Assembly: GCA_900316045.1 (NCBI GenBank)
Contig: ONBM01000003.1
Span: forward strand, 26,292-90,291
Source of the DNA: an uncultured Bacteroidales bacterium
GTDB lineage: Bacteria > Bacteroidota > Bacteroidia > Bacteroidales > UBA932
Length of the DNA stretch: 64,000 bases
Reading direction: 5' to 3'
Position numbers and translations under genes: made by a program. How positions within the stretch are numbered: position 1 is the stretch's first letter; each line of letters starts with the position of its first letter. A model generated the notes under the pieces. That model was given only the letters and a program-made list of their open reading frames with translations, was not told where the DNA came from and made no database searches. Below are positions 24,188-33,974 of the stretch, in pieces.

Positions 24188-26230
24188 CTACCAACCAGGA
24201 TTCTGCACTAGCCCATATCCCTTGTTGATCTCATCAGTAGGAAAAGCGCTCAGATACCATTTAGTATCCCAGTGCGTAGCCCAGTAGCGAGACGCTTCCG
24301 GAATTGGGTCAGAATAATGGAACGTGGATTCATAGGCATCAATATCGTCCTTGTCGTCAATGACGCCATCGTTGTTGCTGTCTTCCGTACGGACAGCGCC
24401 GCCTTCTGGTATCGTAATCTTAATGCCGTAAAGAGTCATCTTGAAAATGTCATCTCTTTTCCAGCGTACGATGTCGTACCAACGATTCTCTTCAAAATAC
24501 AATTCTCTGGCCCGCTCATCGAGAATCTCTTCACGAAGCTGGGGATCTCCCTGCAAAGGCTCGTCATAAGCATGCATTGTCTTGCCTGCCTGCACCTTCT
24601 GAAGCAGGGCGTCATTCATATCCGGCAGGCCGACTCTTTCCCTTACAAGATTCAGCCATCTATATGCCTCTTCCTTCCGGCCGAGTTCGTTCAGAGCTTC
24701 GGCATAGGTCAGGAAAATTTCCGGAAGCCTCAGATACGAATAATTTGACGGACGATTCATGAACGTCTCATCATTGTAATCCCATATATATTTCCTGTCA
24801 CAGAAACCGGTTATCGCCCTATTCGCAAGTTCGGAGCCTCTTTCTTGCCCGCCGACCCACATCTCCGCCGGACGACCTCTGAAATGGTCTCCGTTGATCA
24901 TCACGGATTCGTACAGGCGCGGATCTCGGTCTCGGAATGGATCATTTTCAATTTTTGTAGTGTTACCGTGAGAAGAAATCCAGTCCTTATAGTAGAGCCT
25001 TGATCCGTCTGTCTTCGGAAACATGTCCACGAAATTCAAGGTAACGCAGCCTCCGCCGTACCCACGGCCAGTGTTGCCGTGGTCATCAGACACCCCGAAG
25101 TAACAACGCAGATAAGTGTCCGCAAAAGTCGGATATGCGCGCCCTGTCTCAATAAGAATCTCTCCGTTGTGCCGATCTGCATAACTGGTATTCCATGCGC
25201 TCCTGTAATCATCAGAAGACGTACCGGCAGCCTGAACGAGTCTGTATGGACTGCCAGCAGCCTCGTTTGCCTTGATGAATTCCTCACAAGCATCGGCAAC
25301 CTTTTGCCAGCGAGCCGCATCATAACCGCCGAACCAGTACATGAGAGGGATGTCAGCTGAGTTGATATGTTGAGCATTCGATGCTTTTGCAACTGGCTCT
25401 GATGAACTATACGGCTGCCCTGCATTGAACAGAGGGCTGGCTGCGAAGAGCAAAGCCCGGCATTTCAGACCCAGCGCTGACGCTTTCGTAAGATGGCCGT
25501 CCCGGTCGGAAGATACCGTCCAAGGAAGCATTGAAGCAGCCTTGTCGCAGAGTTCGACGATGTAATCAAGGGTAGCCTCAGCAGTCTGTCTGGAGAAGTC
25601 ATAGTCTTGAACATTATCAGCGCCGATAGATTTTTTGAGCAACGGAATGCCTCCGTAATTCCTGAACATGTCCAGATAATGGGAAGCTATGATTGCATAG
25701 CATTCTCCTTTGCCAATCATCTTTTCCTCATCTGTCATGTCCGGCACCTTATCAACATTTTCAATATAGAGGAAAGCCCTGCGAATGCCTATCCAATTAT
25801 TTTCCTTGTCAGGGACGAAACCTAATTTCGTCCAGGAAACGCCATTCTCTGCCTCGGCGCTGTAATTGCCGGCAGCATATTCCTGACCTCCGCTGCTCCA
25901 GTCATTATGGGAACTCATCAGGTCAGTGATAGCATCAAGATTGTCATTATCAAGCTGGCTGCAACCTCTATTGTAGTTGCCCCCCAAATTGAATTTTCCT
26001 GCCGTGCCAGTAGGCCAAGCGTTGTTATGTATTGGATAGCCACAACGCAGCGTACTATAAGCGGAGACAAGTGCCCTGTCTGCATACAATTTCGATGAAA
26101 AAACGGTATCGACGGTCACATCTACTCCCGGAGCCTTCTCCAGAAAGGAATCCCCGAACTTTAAGTCGCTGCAGCCAAAGATGGCAGCACAGACCCACGC
26201 AAATCCTGATATCTTATATAAATTCTTCAT
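24188..26230 (-). CDS. SusD-like glycan-binding lipoprotein (first pair of the minus-strand series)
   Basis: 680 residues from the ATG at 26230, chosen because it starts a proper lipoprotein signal (lipobox IFGCSD, Cys20) and follows TTCGAAT; an upstream in-frame ATG would overlap the susC gene and add a non-signal stretch. SusD features: NNWIGIRRAFLYIENV, YAIIASHYLDMFRNYGG, ILDERARELYFEENRWYDIVRWKRDDIF and the ending FPTDEINKGYGLVQNPGW. It is longer than average for the family, with extra loops in the middle. The partner SusC stops 13 bp upstream. Confidence 0.94.
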   Translation of the reverse strand: MKNLYKISGFAWVCAAIFGCSDLKFGDSFLEKAPGVDVTVDTVFSSKLYADRALVSAYSTLRCGYPIHNNAWPTGTAGKFNLGGNYNRGCSQLDNDNLDAITDLMSSHNDWSSGGQEYAAGNYSAEAENGVSWTKLGFVPDKENNWIGIRRAFLYIENVDKVPDMTDEEKMIGKGECYAIIASHYLDMFRNYGGIPLLKKSIGADNVQDYDFSRQTAEATLDYIVELCDKAASMLPWTVSSDRDGHLTKASALGLKCRALLFAASPLFNAGQPYSSSEPVAKASNAQHINSADIPLMYWFGGYDAARWQKVADACEEFIKANEAAGSPYRLVQAAGTSSDDYRSAWNTSYADRHNGEILIETGRAYPTFADTYLRCYFGVSDDHGNTGRGYGGGCVTLNFVDMFPKTDGSRLYYKDWISSHGNTTKIENDPFRDRDPRLYESVMINGDHFRGRPAEMWVGGQERGSELANRAITGFCDRKYIWDYNDETFMNRPSNYSYLRLPEIFLTYAEALNELGRKEEAYRWLNLVRERVGLPDMNDALLQKVQAGKTMHAYDEPLQGDPQLREEILDERARELYFEENRWYDIVRWKRDDIFKMTLYGIKITIPEGGAVRTEDSNNDGVIDDKDDIDAYESTFHYSDPIPEASRYWATHWDTKWYLSAFPTDEINKGYGLVQNPGW

Positions 26231-26243
26231 ATTCGAATCTTTT

Positions 26244-29200
26244 TTAGAAAGATATGTTGAATCCAGCATTATAAATCCTGGTATTTGGATAACTGTAGAC
26301 ATAATCCCCATTCAGATTCGCGCTTCCCGTCATCTCTTCCGGATCGATGTCAATATCAGCTAGATCAGAGAACAACGTAACTAGGTTATAACCACTCACG
26401 TATGCTCTCAGCGAACTTATTCCCAGCTTCCTAAGGAATTTGCTTTGACTGAATGTATAGGAAAGCTCTACGTTCTTAAGCCTCAGATAAGACGCATCCA
26501 TCAGCCATATGTTTGAAGACTGAGTATACCAACTTTTGTTCATGAAAGAAATGCGAGGGAATCTGGAATTCTGATTGCTTTCCGTCCATCTGCCATCAGC
26601 GAGATATTTTAGAAGAGCTCGGTCATTGGTCATGCCGAAAGGCTCCATGTACTCTATGCCGAGAACACGCGATGCGTTCCATGCTCCTGTCCATTGCATT
26701 GAGAAACCGAAATTCTTCCAGTTGAATCCTGCGATGAAGCCGGCCACATACTCTGGTCTCTGACCATATCCGAACCAAGTATTGTCATCGCCATCTATCT
26801 TTCCGTCATTATTCAAATCTTTGAATATGGCATCGCCCGGACGAGGATTGCCAAGAGTGATGTCAGGAATGCTGCCTCCCTTGCTTACAGTCATAAGCTC
26901 ATGAGTTTCCGGATTGAAATCTGAATCGCCAAGATACCTGTCGAAGATGTATCCATAGGTCATCCCTGTTCTCCTACCGGTTTCAGCCATATATGGCTCA
27001 TTCGGAACGACTTCATCCATATTGATAATCTTGTTCCTCGCAAAAGAAATATTGCCAGTCAGACTATAGCTGAAATTCGAGCTTAGCTTAGATCTCCACG
27101 TTGCAGATATCTCGTATCCATGATTATCGACTACCCCAAGATTAAGCATAGGCAAATTAATGTCTGCGATGTCAGGCAAGGTGTTTCTTTTCGAGAGAAT
27201 ATCGTAACGATGCTCGAAAAAGAAGTCTGCCGTGATTGAAAGCTGATGTTTGAACAGAACCAGATCCAAGCCATAATTCTGCTTCCGGCATTTCTCCCAG
27301 GACACCACAGGATTGCCCTGAGCATTCTCTACTGCGTCATTGAGCATCACCCCGCTATACAACTGGCCAAATTGCCAGGAACCCCATGATCCGAAGTTAG
27401 CATTGCTATGGGAAGGATTCCATGAACCATTCAGGTATAGGAAACGTTCTCCGGAATATTTGTCATTCCCCACAAGCCCGTATGATATGCGGAACTTGAG
27501 GAAATCCACATATTTTCTTGAAAATTTCATCCATGGCTCTTCGGTGATGACCCAGCCGACAGAACCTGCCGGAAAGAATCCATACCGGTGTCCAGGAGCG
27601 AAATTCTCAGATCCATTATAGCCGGCATTGAAGTCGGCAAGATATTTCTGCTTGTAATTCCACGTTATGCGGCCAACATACCCGACATAACCTGTAGGAA
27701 TCTCCGGGAAATTAGATGGATAATATGTTTTAGTCTGGTTGTAAAGAAGAAGTCCGCTTACTGCATGATTTCCGAATTTACGGCTGTAGTTCAAGCTTCC
27801 TTCCAGATACCAGTTTCGCCCCCTTGAAGTTCCGGAACTGTAAGACAAAGGTTCTTCCAGGCCGTCAACGCCAGAGGTTATGAATACATGCGTATTGTCA
27901 TACATAGGATTGTCCAGCGCCATCCCTGGCTGAGTGTAATGACCCATATAATTCACGCTCTGCCAGCGGCTGACCGCTGCCGTAGGAGTTCTGTTCACAT
28001 ACAGATAATATGTAGAATTATATGCTCCTTTAACGTTGACGCTCAACCCCTTGGTAACAAAATCGAGCTTCTGGCTCAGCTGGAGATCCAGATTCATGGT
28101 GTTTGTCGTTGTCTCGTTATAGCCATAGCCATAATACAGACCAAGACCGCTCATTCCGGAGCCGATAGGGATGAAATCGCCTAGGACGGGGGTTGTGTAA
28201 TGTCCATCCACGAAGCCTGGGCTGGAAAATGGAGTGCACCAAGTGATATATTGCCAGATGTTGCTCCCGTATCCATTAGGCTCATGATTCTTTCCAACTC
28301 TTCCGCCGATATTAATGCTAAGCAAGGTGGTGGGACTGACATCTATATCGACGTTAGATCTGTAATTGTACCTATTATAGGTATAGTTTGAATTATAATT
28401 TTCAAAGCTCTTAAGCATTCCATCCTGATAGAGGTACCCGATGGAAACGAAATACCTCACCCTTTCCGCGCCTCCGGAAACGGTAATATTATGCTGTGTC
28501 TGCCATGAGAGGTCATGGAAGAGATAATCTTCCCAATTGGTGTTAGGGAACATTATCGGGTCGCGATTATTCTCGAACATATCCAGAACGGCATCTGAAA
28601 AAGTCACTGATGTCCCAGGAGCGTTCCAATTATCCGTAATCTGAGCCTCATCGAATATCCTTCCGTGGTCATAACTGCTCACAGCCGTCAGATGCCTGAG
28701 AGGCTGAGTGAGGCCGAAGGAGGAACTCCAGTTGATTTTAGCCTTTCCTTCCTGGCCACGTTTCGTAGTAACCAGAATAACGCCATTCGCTCCCCTCACG
28801 CCAAAAACTGCCGTAGAAGCCGCATCTTTGAGTACCGTAATGCTTTCTATCTCGTTAGGATCCATTTGGAAGAAAGATCTCTCGACACCATCGACCAGCA
28901 TGAGAGGCTTGGACGCTTCGTTGGTAAGAGAGCCGGATCCTCTCACATAAATGTCAGGATCCTCAGCTCCCGGCTGGCCAGATGTCTGAATAGTCGAAAC
29001 CCCGGAGAGAGCTCCAGCAAGAGAGTTAGCGACACTGCCGGAAGGAGATTTCAGGAGATCTTCAGATCCGATTGAGGTAACAGCCCCCGTTATGGAAGTC
29101 TTTTTCTGGGTACCGTACGCAACAACCTGCACCGCGTCTAGATAATTCTGGTCATCAGCAAGCTCCACCACGATTCCATTCGTTCTATTGAACGAGACTT

Positions 29201-29501
29201 CCTTCGTCTGATAGCCGATGTATGAAACCAGGAAGACCGGTTTCATCCCATCAGGAAGACTGATGGAAAACTCTCCGTTCATGTCTGTCGCAGTGCCGAC
29301 GGTTGATCCTTTGACATATATTCCTGCTCCAATCAAGGTTTCTCCCGTCCTCGCATCAACCACCTTCCCTTTATAGACGGCTTTCTGCTGCTGCGAAGAC
29401 ACAGCCAAGATTCCGATGTCAGGAGCACTAGCCTCTGCCCAAATGGCAGGAGACGCAATGCATATCGCTGAAAAGGCAATGAAAAATAATCTACTATACA
29501 T
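26244..29501 (-). CDS. SusC-like TonB-dependent transporter (first pair of the minus-strand series)
   Basis: 1085 residues: signal peptide (FSAICIASPAIWAEA), carboxypeptidase-regulatory-like domain about 40-115 (YKGKVVDARTGETLIGAGI; DMNGEFSISLPDG), TonB-box/plug region (VQVVAYGTQKKTSITGAV; MLVDGVERSFFQMDPNEIES; VLKDAASTAVFGVRGANGVI) and a large barrel ending in IYNAGFNISF. It imports glycan fragments with the SusD encoded just downstream. The gene is second in the series after a surface lipoprotein, with a 142-bp leader that contains a long-looped inverted repeat. Confidence 0.96.
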   Translation of the reverse strand: MYSRLFFIAFSAICIASPAIWAEASAPDIGILAVSSQQQKAVYKGKVVDARTGETLIGAGIYVKGSTVGTATDMNGEFSISLPDGMKPVFLVSYIGYQTKEVSFNRTNGIVVELADDQNYLDAVQVVAYGTQKKTSITGAVTSIGSEDLLKSPSGSVANSLAGALSGVSTIQTSGQPGAEDPDIYVRGSGSLTNEASKPLMLVDGVERSFFQMDPNEIESITVLKDAASTAVFGVRGANGVILVTTKRGQEGKAKINWSSSFGLTQPLRHLTAVSSYDHGRIFDEAQITDNWNAPGTSVTFSDAVLDMFENNRDPIMFPNTNWEDYLFHDLSWQTQHNITVSGGAERVRYFVSIGYLYQDGMLKSFENYNSNYTYNRYNYRSNVDIDVSPTTLLSINIGGRVGKNHEPNGYGSNIWQYITWCTPFSSPGFVDGHYTTPVLGDFIPIGSGMSGLGLYYGYGYNETTTNTMNLDLQLSQKLDFVTKGLSVNVKGAYNSTYYLYVNRTPTAAVSRWQSVNYMGHYTQPGMALDNPMYDNTHVFITSGVDGLEEPLSYSSGTSRGRNWYLEGSLNYSRKFGNHAVSGLLLYNQTKTYYPSNFPEIPTGYVGYVGRITWNYKQKYLADFNAGYNGSENFAPGHRYGFFPAGSVGWVITEEPWMKFSRKYVDFLKFRISYGLVGNDKYSGERFLYLNGSWNPSHSNANFGSWGSWQFGQLYSGVMLNDAVENAQGNPVVSWEKCRKQNYGLDLVLFKHQLSITADFFFEHRYDILSKRNTLPDIADINLPMLNLGVVDNHGYEISATWRSKLSSNFSYSLTGNISFARNKIINMDEVVPNEPYMAETGRRTGMTYGYIFDRYLGDSDFNPETHELMTVSKGGSIPDITLGNPRPGDAIFKDLNNDGKIDGDDNTWFGYGQRPEYVAGFIAGFNWKNFGFSMQWTGAWNASRVLGIEYMEPFGMTNDRALLKYLADGRWTESNQNSRFPRISFMNKSWYTQSSNIWLMDASYLRLKNVELSYTFSQSKFLRKLGISSLRAYVSGYNLVTLFSDLADIDIDPEEMTGSANLNGDYVYSYPNTRIYNAGFNISF

Positions 29502-29525
29502 TTATCAATTTGGCTAACGTCTAAA

Positions 29526-29582
29526 ATTATTCCGGCATCTATGTCAACTTTTTCTTAAATGTCCCACAGGCGCCGGAATAAT
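29526..29582 (-). repeat. 11-bp inverted repeat in the susC leader
   Basis: Arms ATTATTCCGGC (29526-29536) and GCCGGAATAAT (29572-29582), perfect, with a 35-nt loop, in the 142-bp gap between the surface lipoprotein stop and the susC start. There is no U-run, so it is not a standard terminator; it could cap the upstream mRNA or regulate susC. Confidence 0.55.
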
Positions 29583-29643
29583 AAATCGCATATCTCCCGT
29601 TCTAGACGATTTCAACCGCAATACTTATGCAGCCAGGGAGAAA

Positions 29644-31425
29644 TTATTTAGCATCGAAAGTGATGAAATACGAGGCTGTCAGCGTGGCTCCGTTATTAGC
29701 ATACCTTTCTGGCTGGTAAGTCGCATCTGCTTGGGAAATAACTGTAGTACCATTGACCTTCACGTTCGGAAGAGACTCAGGCTTTTCATCATCACTTGAG
29801 GTAAGCAGCGCGGCATCTCTCCAGCCAAGCTGATTTGCAATCCATACCATCTGGGCAGTAGAATAGCCTATTGCAATTCCTCCCCATCTGTCTGGCCAAT
29901 CCGTGGAAGGGGCATTATCCTTAGACCCATCCCAGAGATCCTGTCCGCCACCGCTTACCATAATGGCAATCTTATTGTCATAGGTGCGCCCGATCACGAT
30001 TCTCTTCATGTAGAATCCGCCCCAGCCCATTCCAAGCACGCCTTGGTCTGAGCAATACTGCGTCGCATCGTTCTTTATGATGTCCGTGACTTTAAGTGCT
30101 TTTCCATCGCGGATGGCCCAGCCGTAAACCCAAGAAGCATCTGTCACATCCCACTGCTTGTCAGCGGCATCAGCCACCTGCTGAACCTCAGAGGCGAACG
30201 CATCGCCTTCGGTTATCCAGTCTGAACGTTTAGGAACAGAATAGAACTTGTCGTTTTTGTACGTTGCTACCGAGAAAGACATCTTTCCGTCTGAGTTGAA
30301 GCCTACGGAATTTCTCCAGAGCACCGCATGATCGCCAGTTGGATTATTTGCCATCACGCCATTATCATAGACCATGTAGTCAATTGAGTTCATGTGTTTG
30401 CAACCAGTCACGACCACAAGATTATTGTAATCGGAGAAATGCTTTGATGTGTCTATGTTCGCGGTAATATCTCCCTTTACAGATTCCTGGTCAAGCGTAA
30501 CGATGACGATTTTCCCAAAACCATTCATGGTAGGACGATCTTCCTTCCAGTCTCCAGGGAAAGAGAAGGCATCATTCGAGTAGCGATAGTGCTCTCCTTC
30601 TGCGAGTTCCTCGCCGTATTCCCAGCTACGCGGGTTCGAAGGAGCCCAGAATGAATTCACATAATAGACAGGAATGCCCAGGAACTGGTCAGCGGAATAA
30701 ACATGCACGAAAGGATACTGGCCGGCATCCACGAAGTTTGCCGTAATGTCCGTAAATCCCATTTCCGACATTGACTTTCCCGAATATGCAGTCACATCGA
30801 GTCTGACTTTGTACACGCGGTCTTGGCCGCCTAGCTTGAATATTATTTCTTGTTCTATTCCATCGCTGAAATCATAATCTGTGTCTTCAGGAACCTGAGT
30901 CCCTGTCTGTAAAGCGCCTTCATTGAAAATGAGCTTCACATTATTATAGTCAATGACATCCTGGTCATATTTGACGGATATCGTTTTAGAGGCGTTATCC
31001 ACTGAAACATTCTCTCCTGCCTTAAGACCCTCGATCTGAATCTTGGACGGATCGACGATTGGGAATGCATTCGAAGAGAATGCAATGGTATACCTCACCG
31101 ATGCATTTGACGGACTGGTGAATCTGAGCACTGGCGTACTCTGAAGATCGACGCCGGTAAGGACTGTCGGATACGTGAGAGTCCAGCCTTTGTTAACCTC
31201 GATAGAAATATCGACATTGGAATAAGTTTCTGCGTTGTTGAACGTAAAGGTTACTTTCTGCGCATTGTCATCTACGACGCCGGCAACAGTCTCGTCTCCG
31301 CATTTCACCGAAATGGATTTGATAGGCACTTCAGGATCCTTCTCATTTGACTCTTTGGTGCAGGACGCAAATGCAAACGTCCCGGCAAGTGCGACAGTTA
31401 AAAAATAGACTAACTTTTTCATCAT
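29644..31425 (-). CDS. Surface lipoprotein of the polysaccharide locus with NAGPA-like C-terminal domain
   Basis: 593 residues. Lipoprotein signal with lipobox AFASCTK. About 30-215 are repeated beta-sandwich modules of the DUF5018 kind common in glycan-binding lipoproteins (KSISVKCGDETVAGVVDD; VSVDNASKTISVKYDQDV). The C-terminal half reads like the phosphodiester-glycosidase (NAGPA) fold in order: GWAIRDGKALK, KRIVIGRTYDNKIAIMVSGG, a STAQMVWIANQLGWRDAALL helix, then VKVNGTTVISQ and an ATLTASYFITF end. The usual LDGGGSST active-site loop is replaced by LLTSSDDEKPES, so catalysis is doubtful. It is the first gene of the minus-strand series, directly before susC, where surface glycan-binding proteins can occur. 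The NAGPA relation is my inference from pattern and should be treated as tentative. Confidence 0.6.
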   Translation of the reverse strand: MMKKLVYFLTVALAGTFAFASCTKESNEKDPEVPIKSISVKCGDETVAGVVDDNAQKVTFTFNNAETYSNVDISIEVNKGWTLTYPTVLTGVDLQSTPVLRFTSPSNASVRYTIAFSSNAFPIVDPSKIQIEGLKAGENVSVDNASKTISVKYDQDVIDYNNVKLIFNEGALQTGTQVPEDTDYDFSDGIEQEIIFKLGGQDRVYKVRLDVTAYSGKSMSEMGFTDITANFVDAGQYPFVHVYSADQFLGIPVYYVNSFWAPSNPRSWEYGEELAEGEHYRYSNDAFSFPGDWKEDRPTMNGFGKIVIVTLDQESVKGDITANIDTSKHFSDYNNLVVVTGCKHMNSIDYMVYDNGVMANNPTGDHAVLWRNSVGFNSDGKMSFSVATYKNDKFYSVPKRSDWITEGDAFASEVQQVADAADKQWDVTDASWVYGWAIRDGKALKVTDIIKNDATQYCSDQGVLGMGWGGFYMKRIVIGRTYDNKIAIMVSGGGQDLWDGSKDNAPSTDWPDRWGGIAIGYSTAQMVWIANQLGWRDAALLTSSDDEKPESLPNVKVNGTTVISQADATYQPERYANNGATLTASYFITFDAK

Positions 31426-31679
31426 ACGAAATAAACGGTTATTAATTTAATATTCAATTACATAATAATATATTCCACTCATTTTCCGACGAATTGCTCC
31501 GCCAGCCGATAATTGTAGCGCTAATTTACTTTTTCCTAATTAATCAAAGGTGGAAAAAATAACGGAAAAATTCGCCTTCTTGCCTGAACGCATCTTTGCG
31601 ATGGCAATAAATTCCGGTTTCTGTTAAGCCAATGGAGAAAAATCCGTTAAATTATCTACCAATACAAATTTAATAAGAC

Positions 31680-31687
31680 TAACTTTG
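31680..31687 (+). promoter_or_regulatory. Promoter -7 box TAACTTTG of the glycosidase operon
   Basis: TAACTTTG fits TAnnTTTG and predicts a start near 31693, about 19 nt before the ATG at 31712. It lies in the 286-bp divergent gap (31426-31711) between the lipoprotein/susC operon and the enzyme operon, so a shared HTCS operator is expected here, but I could not recognise one. A weak minus-strand candidate (TTTG at about 31550 with TAAATTAG) is less convincing. Confidence 0.5.
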
Positions 31688-31711
31688 TTCTTCGAATTAA
31701 ACTCAAAAAAA

Positions 31712-33961
31712 ATGAGTTGCTCAACATTAGCAAAAATACTACTGGCAGCCATTTTCGCACTGGCATCTTGCAGCAACGATAAAGCTGTGGGCGTTGAATA
31801 CAGATACGTTGACACCGCCCAAGGAATCATAGCGGGAGTTGACACGTGGCCGGCTAAAATTTTCGTCTTCAGGAACGATAAATGCATTTCGATCCAGGAC
31901 GCAAAGAATATCGGCAGCCTCACAGAGTTAAAAGCACAATCCGGAGATAAAATTTCCACTGTCGCATTCGAGAACCTTGACAATCTGGACATTTCCCCCC
32001 TGGAAACAGGAGGAAAGCCAGAAACCTATGCCATTGGCGTAATCAACGAAACGGCTGGTACAGGAGCATCCGTCTGGGTAGGAAATTCAACGATAAACTC
32101 CTCGAAAACGATTTCGCAGTCACTGTCCCCTCTCACGTCCGCAATCGCCTTGAACGTAGAGGGCTCTTCCGCAATTGAAGCAGATGCATCTCTCACCATT
32201 GATGGGTTGTCTGGCAAATGGAATCCTGCGACAGAATCATTCTTCCAAGGGGATGATGCCGTTAGCGCCACCGTCAAATCCGGGAAAGAAATAATTGTCT
32301 TGCCGATGCAGAACCAAGATGCCGAATGGACTCCGGACATCAAGATATCCATAGACAATCAGACTCTATCTCCTAGACTCACTTTGCCGCAAGGCATCGG
32401 AAAAGGGGAAAGAGCAGAATTTTCATTAGACTTCTCAAACTACAAGAAGAGCAACTCATATACTGTCAGCTGCCATATTTCAGACATAGCCACGGGCAAA
32501 GCCATTCTTTCGAAGTCCAAGACATTCATTTCAGGGGAAGAAGCAGGCAGGCATTACTCCGTGCAAGTCGAGAACAACGGGACTTGGGAAGAAATGACTG
32601 TAAGGGATGCCCTCTGCTCAAATGCTGCTAAACATACCGAAATATGGAATGACTGGAACAATTCAAAGGCTAAGCGGGACACGATGTCTTTCTGCATTTT
32701 CGAGAATCCTTTTACCGGACCGGTCAAGTTACGAGTCAAGAAACTAGACGGGCGATTCTCGTCTGCGCAGATACGTCCAAGCAAATACGGAATCTCCGCC
32801 ACCACCCTGGAAGGGAATATGATAGAATTCACCGTTCCGTCCTATGACATGCATAAAATAAGCGTTGAGTTCGACGGAGACCGACAGCACAATCTGTTCC
32901 TCTATGGATATAGGCCAGACGCAAACAAGCCATCTGCCAGCTCTTCGTCCGTAAAGTATTATGGTCCTGGAGAACACGATGCAGGCACGATTGCTTTAAA
33001 CTCCGGGCAGACCTTATATATTGACTATGGCGCAATCGTTTACGGGAATGTAGTTACCAATGGAAGCAATGTGACCATAGCCGGCCACGGAATCCTGAGC
33101 GGAGCAAAACTGAAGCATTGGGGCGATGCACAGTACAGCTGGGGAGACATGCTCATCCGCTGCAACAGTTCAAACTCTCCAGTCTCCGCCTTAAAAATCA
33201 GCGACATTACCATGATCGACAGCCCCGGCTGGAATTTGTGCGTCACTAGCACAGATGGGGTCTCGATAAAAGGGGTCAACATGATAAGCTGGGAACTCAA
33301 CGGGGATGGGATCGACATCGTAAGCTGCACCGGAGTTGACATCAGCGACTGCTTCATCCGCACCTACGATGACTGCATCACGCTTAAATGTCGTTTTATC
33401 GTCACTCCTATCACAGACGTAAGCGATGTAAGCATACACGACAATCTTATTTGGCCAGATTATGCAAGAGGAGTCGTTGTGGGGCCTGAAGCAGGAAACA
33501 TATCATTATATCCTGGTCGCCTGCACGACATTATCGTAAGCGATTGCACTTTCCTTCAGCATGCCAGGGGACTTTCAGATGATCTGCGTGCCGCTTTTGC
33601 GATAGGCCAGGGCAGCGATGGCAGCAGCGACCTGTGGAGCGGGAGCAATCCTCCGGCTAGAATATCAGATATCACGGCTGAGAATCTGACATTCGATGAC
33701 ATCAATCCTTCCGGAAGGGCAGTTTCAATACGTCAATATGGCGGCACTCCTAAAGTGGTGATGGATAATATTAACTTCAGGAATATAACCGTTACGAGCA
33801 AAAAGGCTGGAAACTACCCAGCCCTTACAATATACACGAAAGGAAGCACCATCACAGGGATGAAAATCACAGGATTCACCGTGAATGGAGAAATAATCAA
33901 AGGCACAGGAAGCCAATTCACCATTGACAATCCGGCCAATGTAGAATATAGCATAGAATAA
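31712..33961 (+). CDS. Right-handed beta-helix glycoside hydrolase (GH28/GH49-like) lipoprotein with fimbrillin-like N-terminal region
   Basis: 749 residues from the ATG at 31712; a frame start 27 nt earlier would place the start codon inside the -7 box. Lipobox ALASCSN. Residues about 25-280 look like a fimbrillin/Mfa2-type double beta-sandwich (TWPAKIFVFRNDK; SPLTSAIALNVEG). About 285-410 form a connecting sandwich. From about 420 the chain is a parallel beta-helix: YYGPGEHDAGTIALNSGQTLYIDYGAIV, then ELNGDGIDIVSCTG with Asp532 and TYDDCITLK with Asp553 and Asp554, which correspond to catalytic aspartates of GH28. The GH28 GHG histidine motif is not seen; the equivalent turn is GVVVGPEAGN. 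The precise family and bond specificity are therefore open. It leads a three-gene enzyme operon, with 13 bp to the next gene. Confidence 0.7.
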   Translation: MSCSTLAKILLAAIFALASCSNDKAVGVEYRYVDTAQGIIAGVDTWPAKIFVFRNDKCISIQDAKNIGSLTELKAQSGDKISTVAFENLDNLDISPLETGGKPETYAIGVINETAGTGASVWVGNSTINSSKTISQSLSPLTSAIALNVEGSSAIEADASLTIDGLSGKWNPATESFFQGDDAVSATVKSGKEIIVLPMQNQDAEWTPDIKISIDNQTLSPRLTLPQGIGKGERAEFSLDFSNYKKSNSYTVSCHISDIATGKAILSKSKTFISGEEAGRHYSVQVENNGTWEEMTVRDALCSNAAKHTEIWNDWNNSKAKRDTMSFCIFENPFTGPVKLRVKKLDGRFSSAQIRPSKYGISATTLEGNMIEFTVPSYDMHKISVEFDGDRQHNLFLYGYRPDANKPSASSSSVKYYGPGEHDAGTIALNSGQTLYIDYGAIVYGNVVTNGSNVTIAGHGILSGAKLKHWGDAQYSWGDMLIRCNSSNSPVSALKISDITMIDSPGWNLCVTSTDGVSIKGVNMISWELNGDGIDIVSCTGVDISDCFIRTYDDCITLKCRFIVTPITDVSDVSIHDNLIWPDYARGVVVGPEAGNISLYPGRLHDIIVSDCTFLQHARGLSDDLRAAFAIGQGSDGSSDLWSGSNPPARISDITAENLTFDDINPSGRAVSIRQYGGTPKVVMDNINFRNITVTSKKAGNYPALTIYTKGSTITGMKITGFTVNGEIIKGTGSQFTIDNPANVEYSIE

Positions 33962-33974
33962 AACCACAGATATC

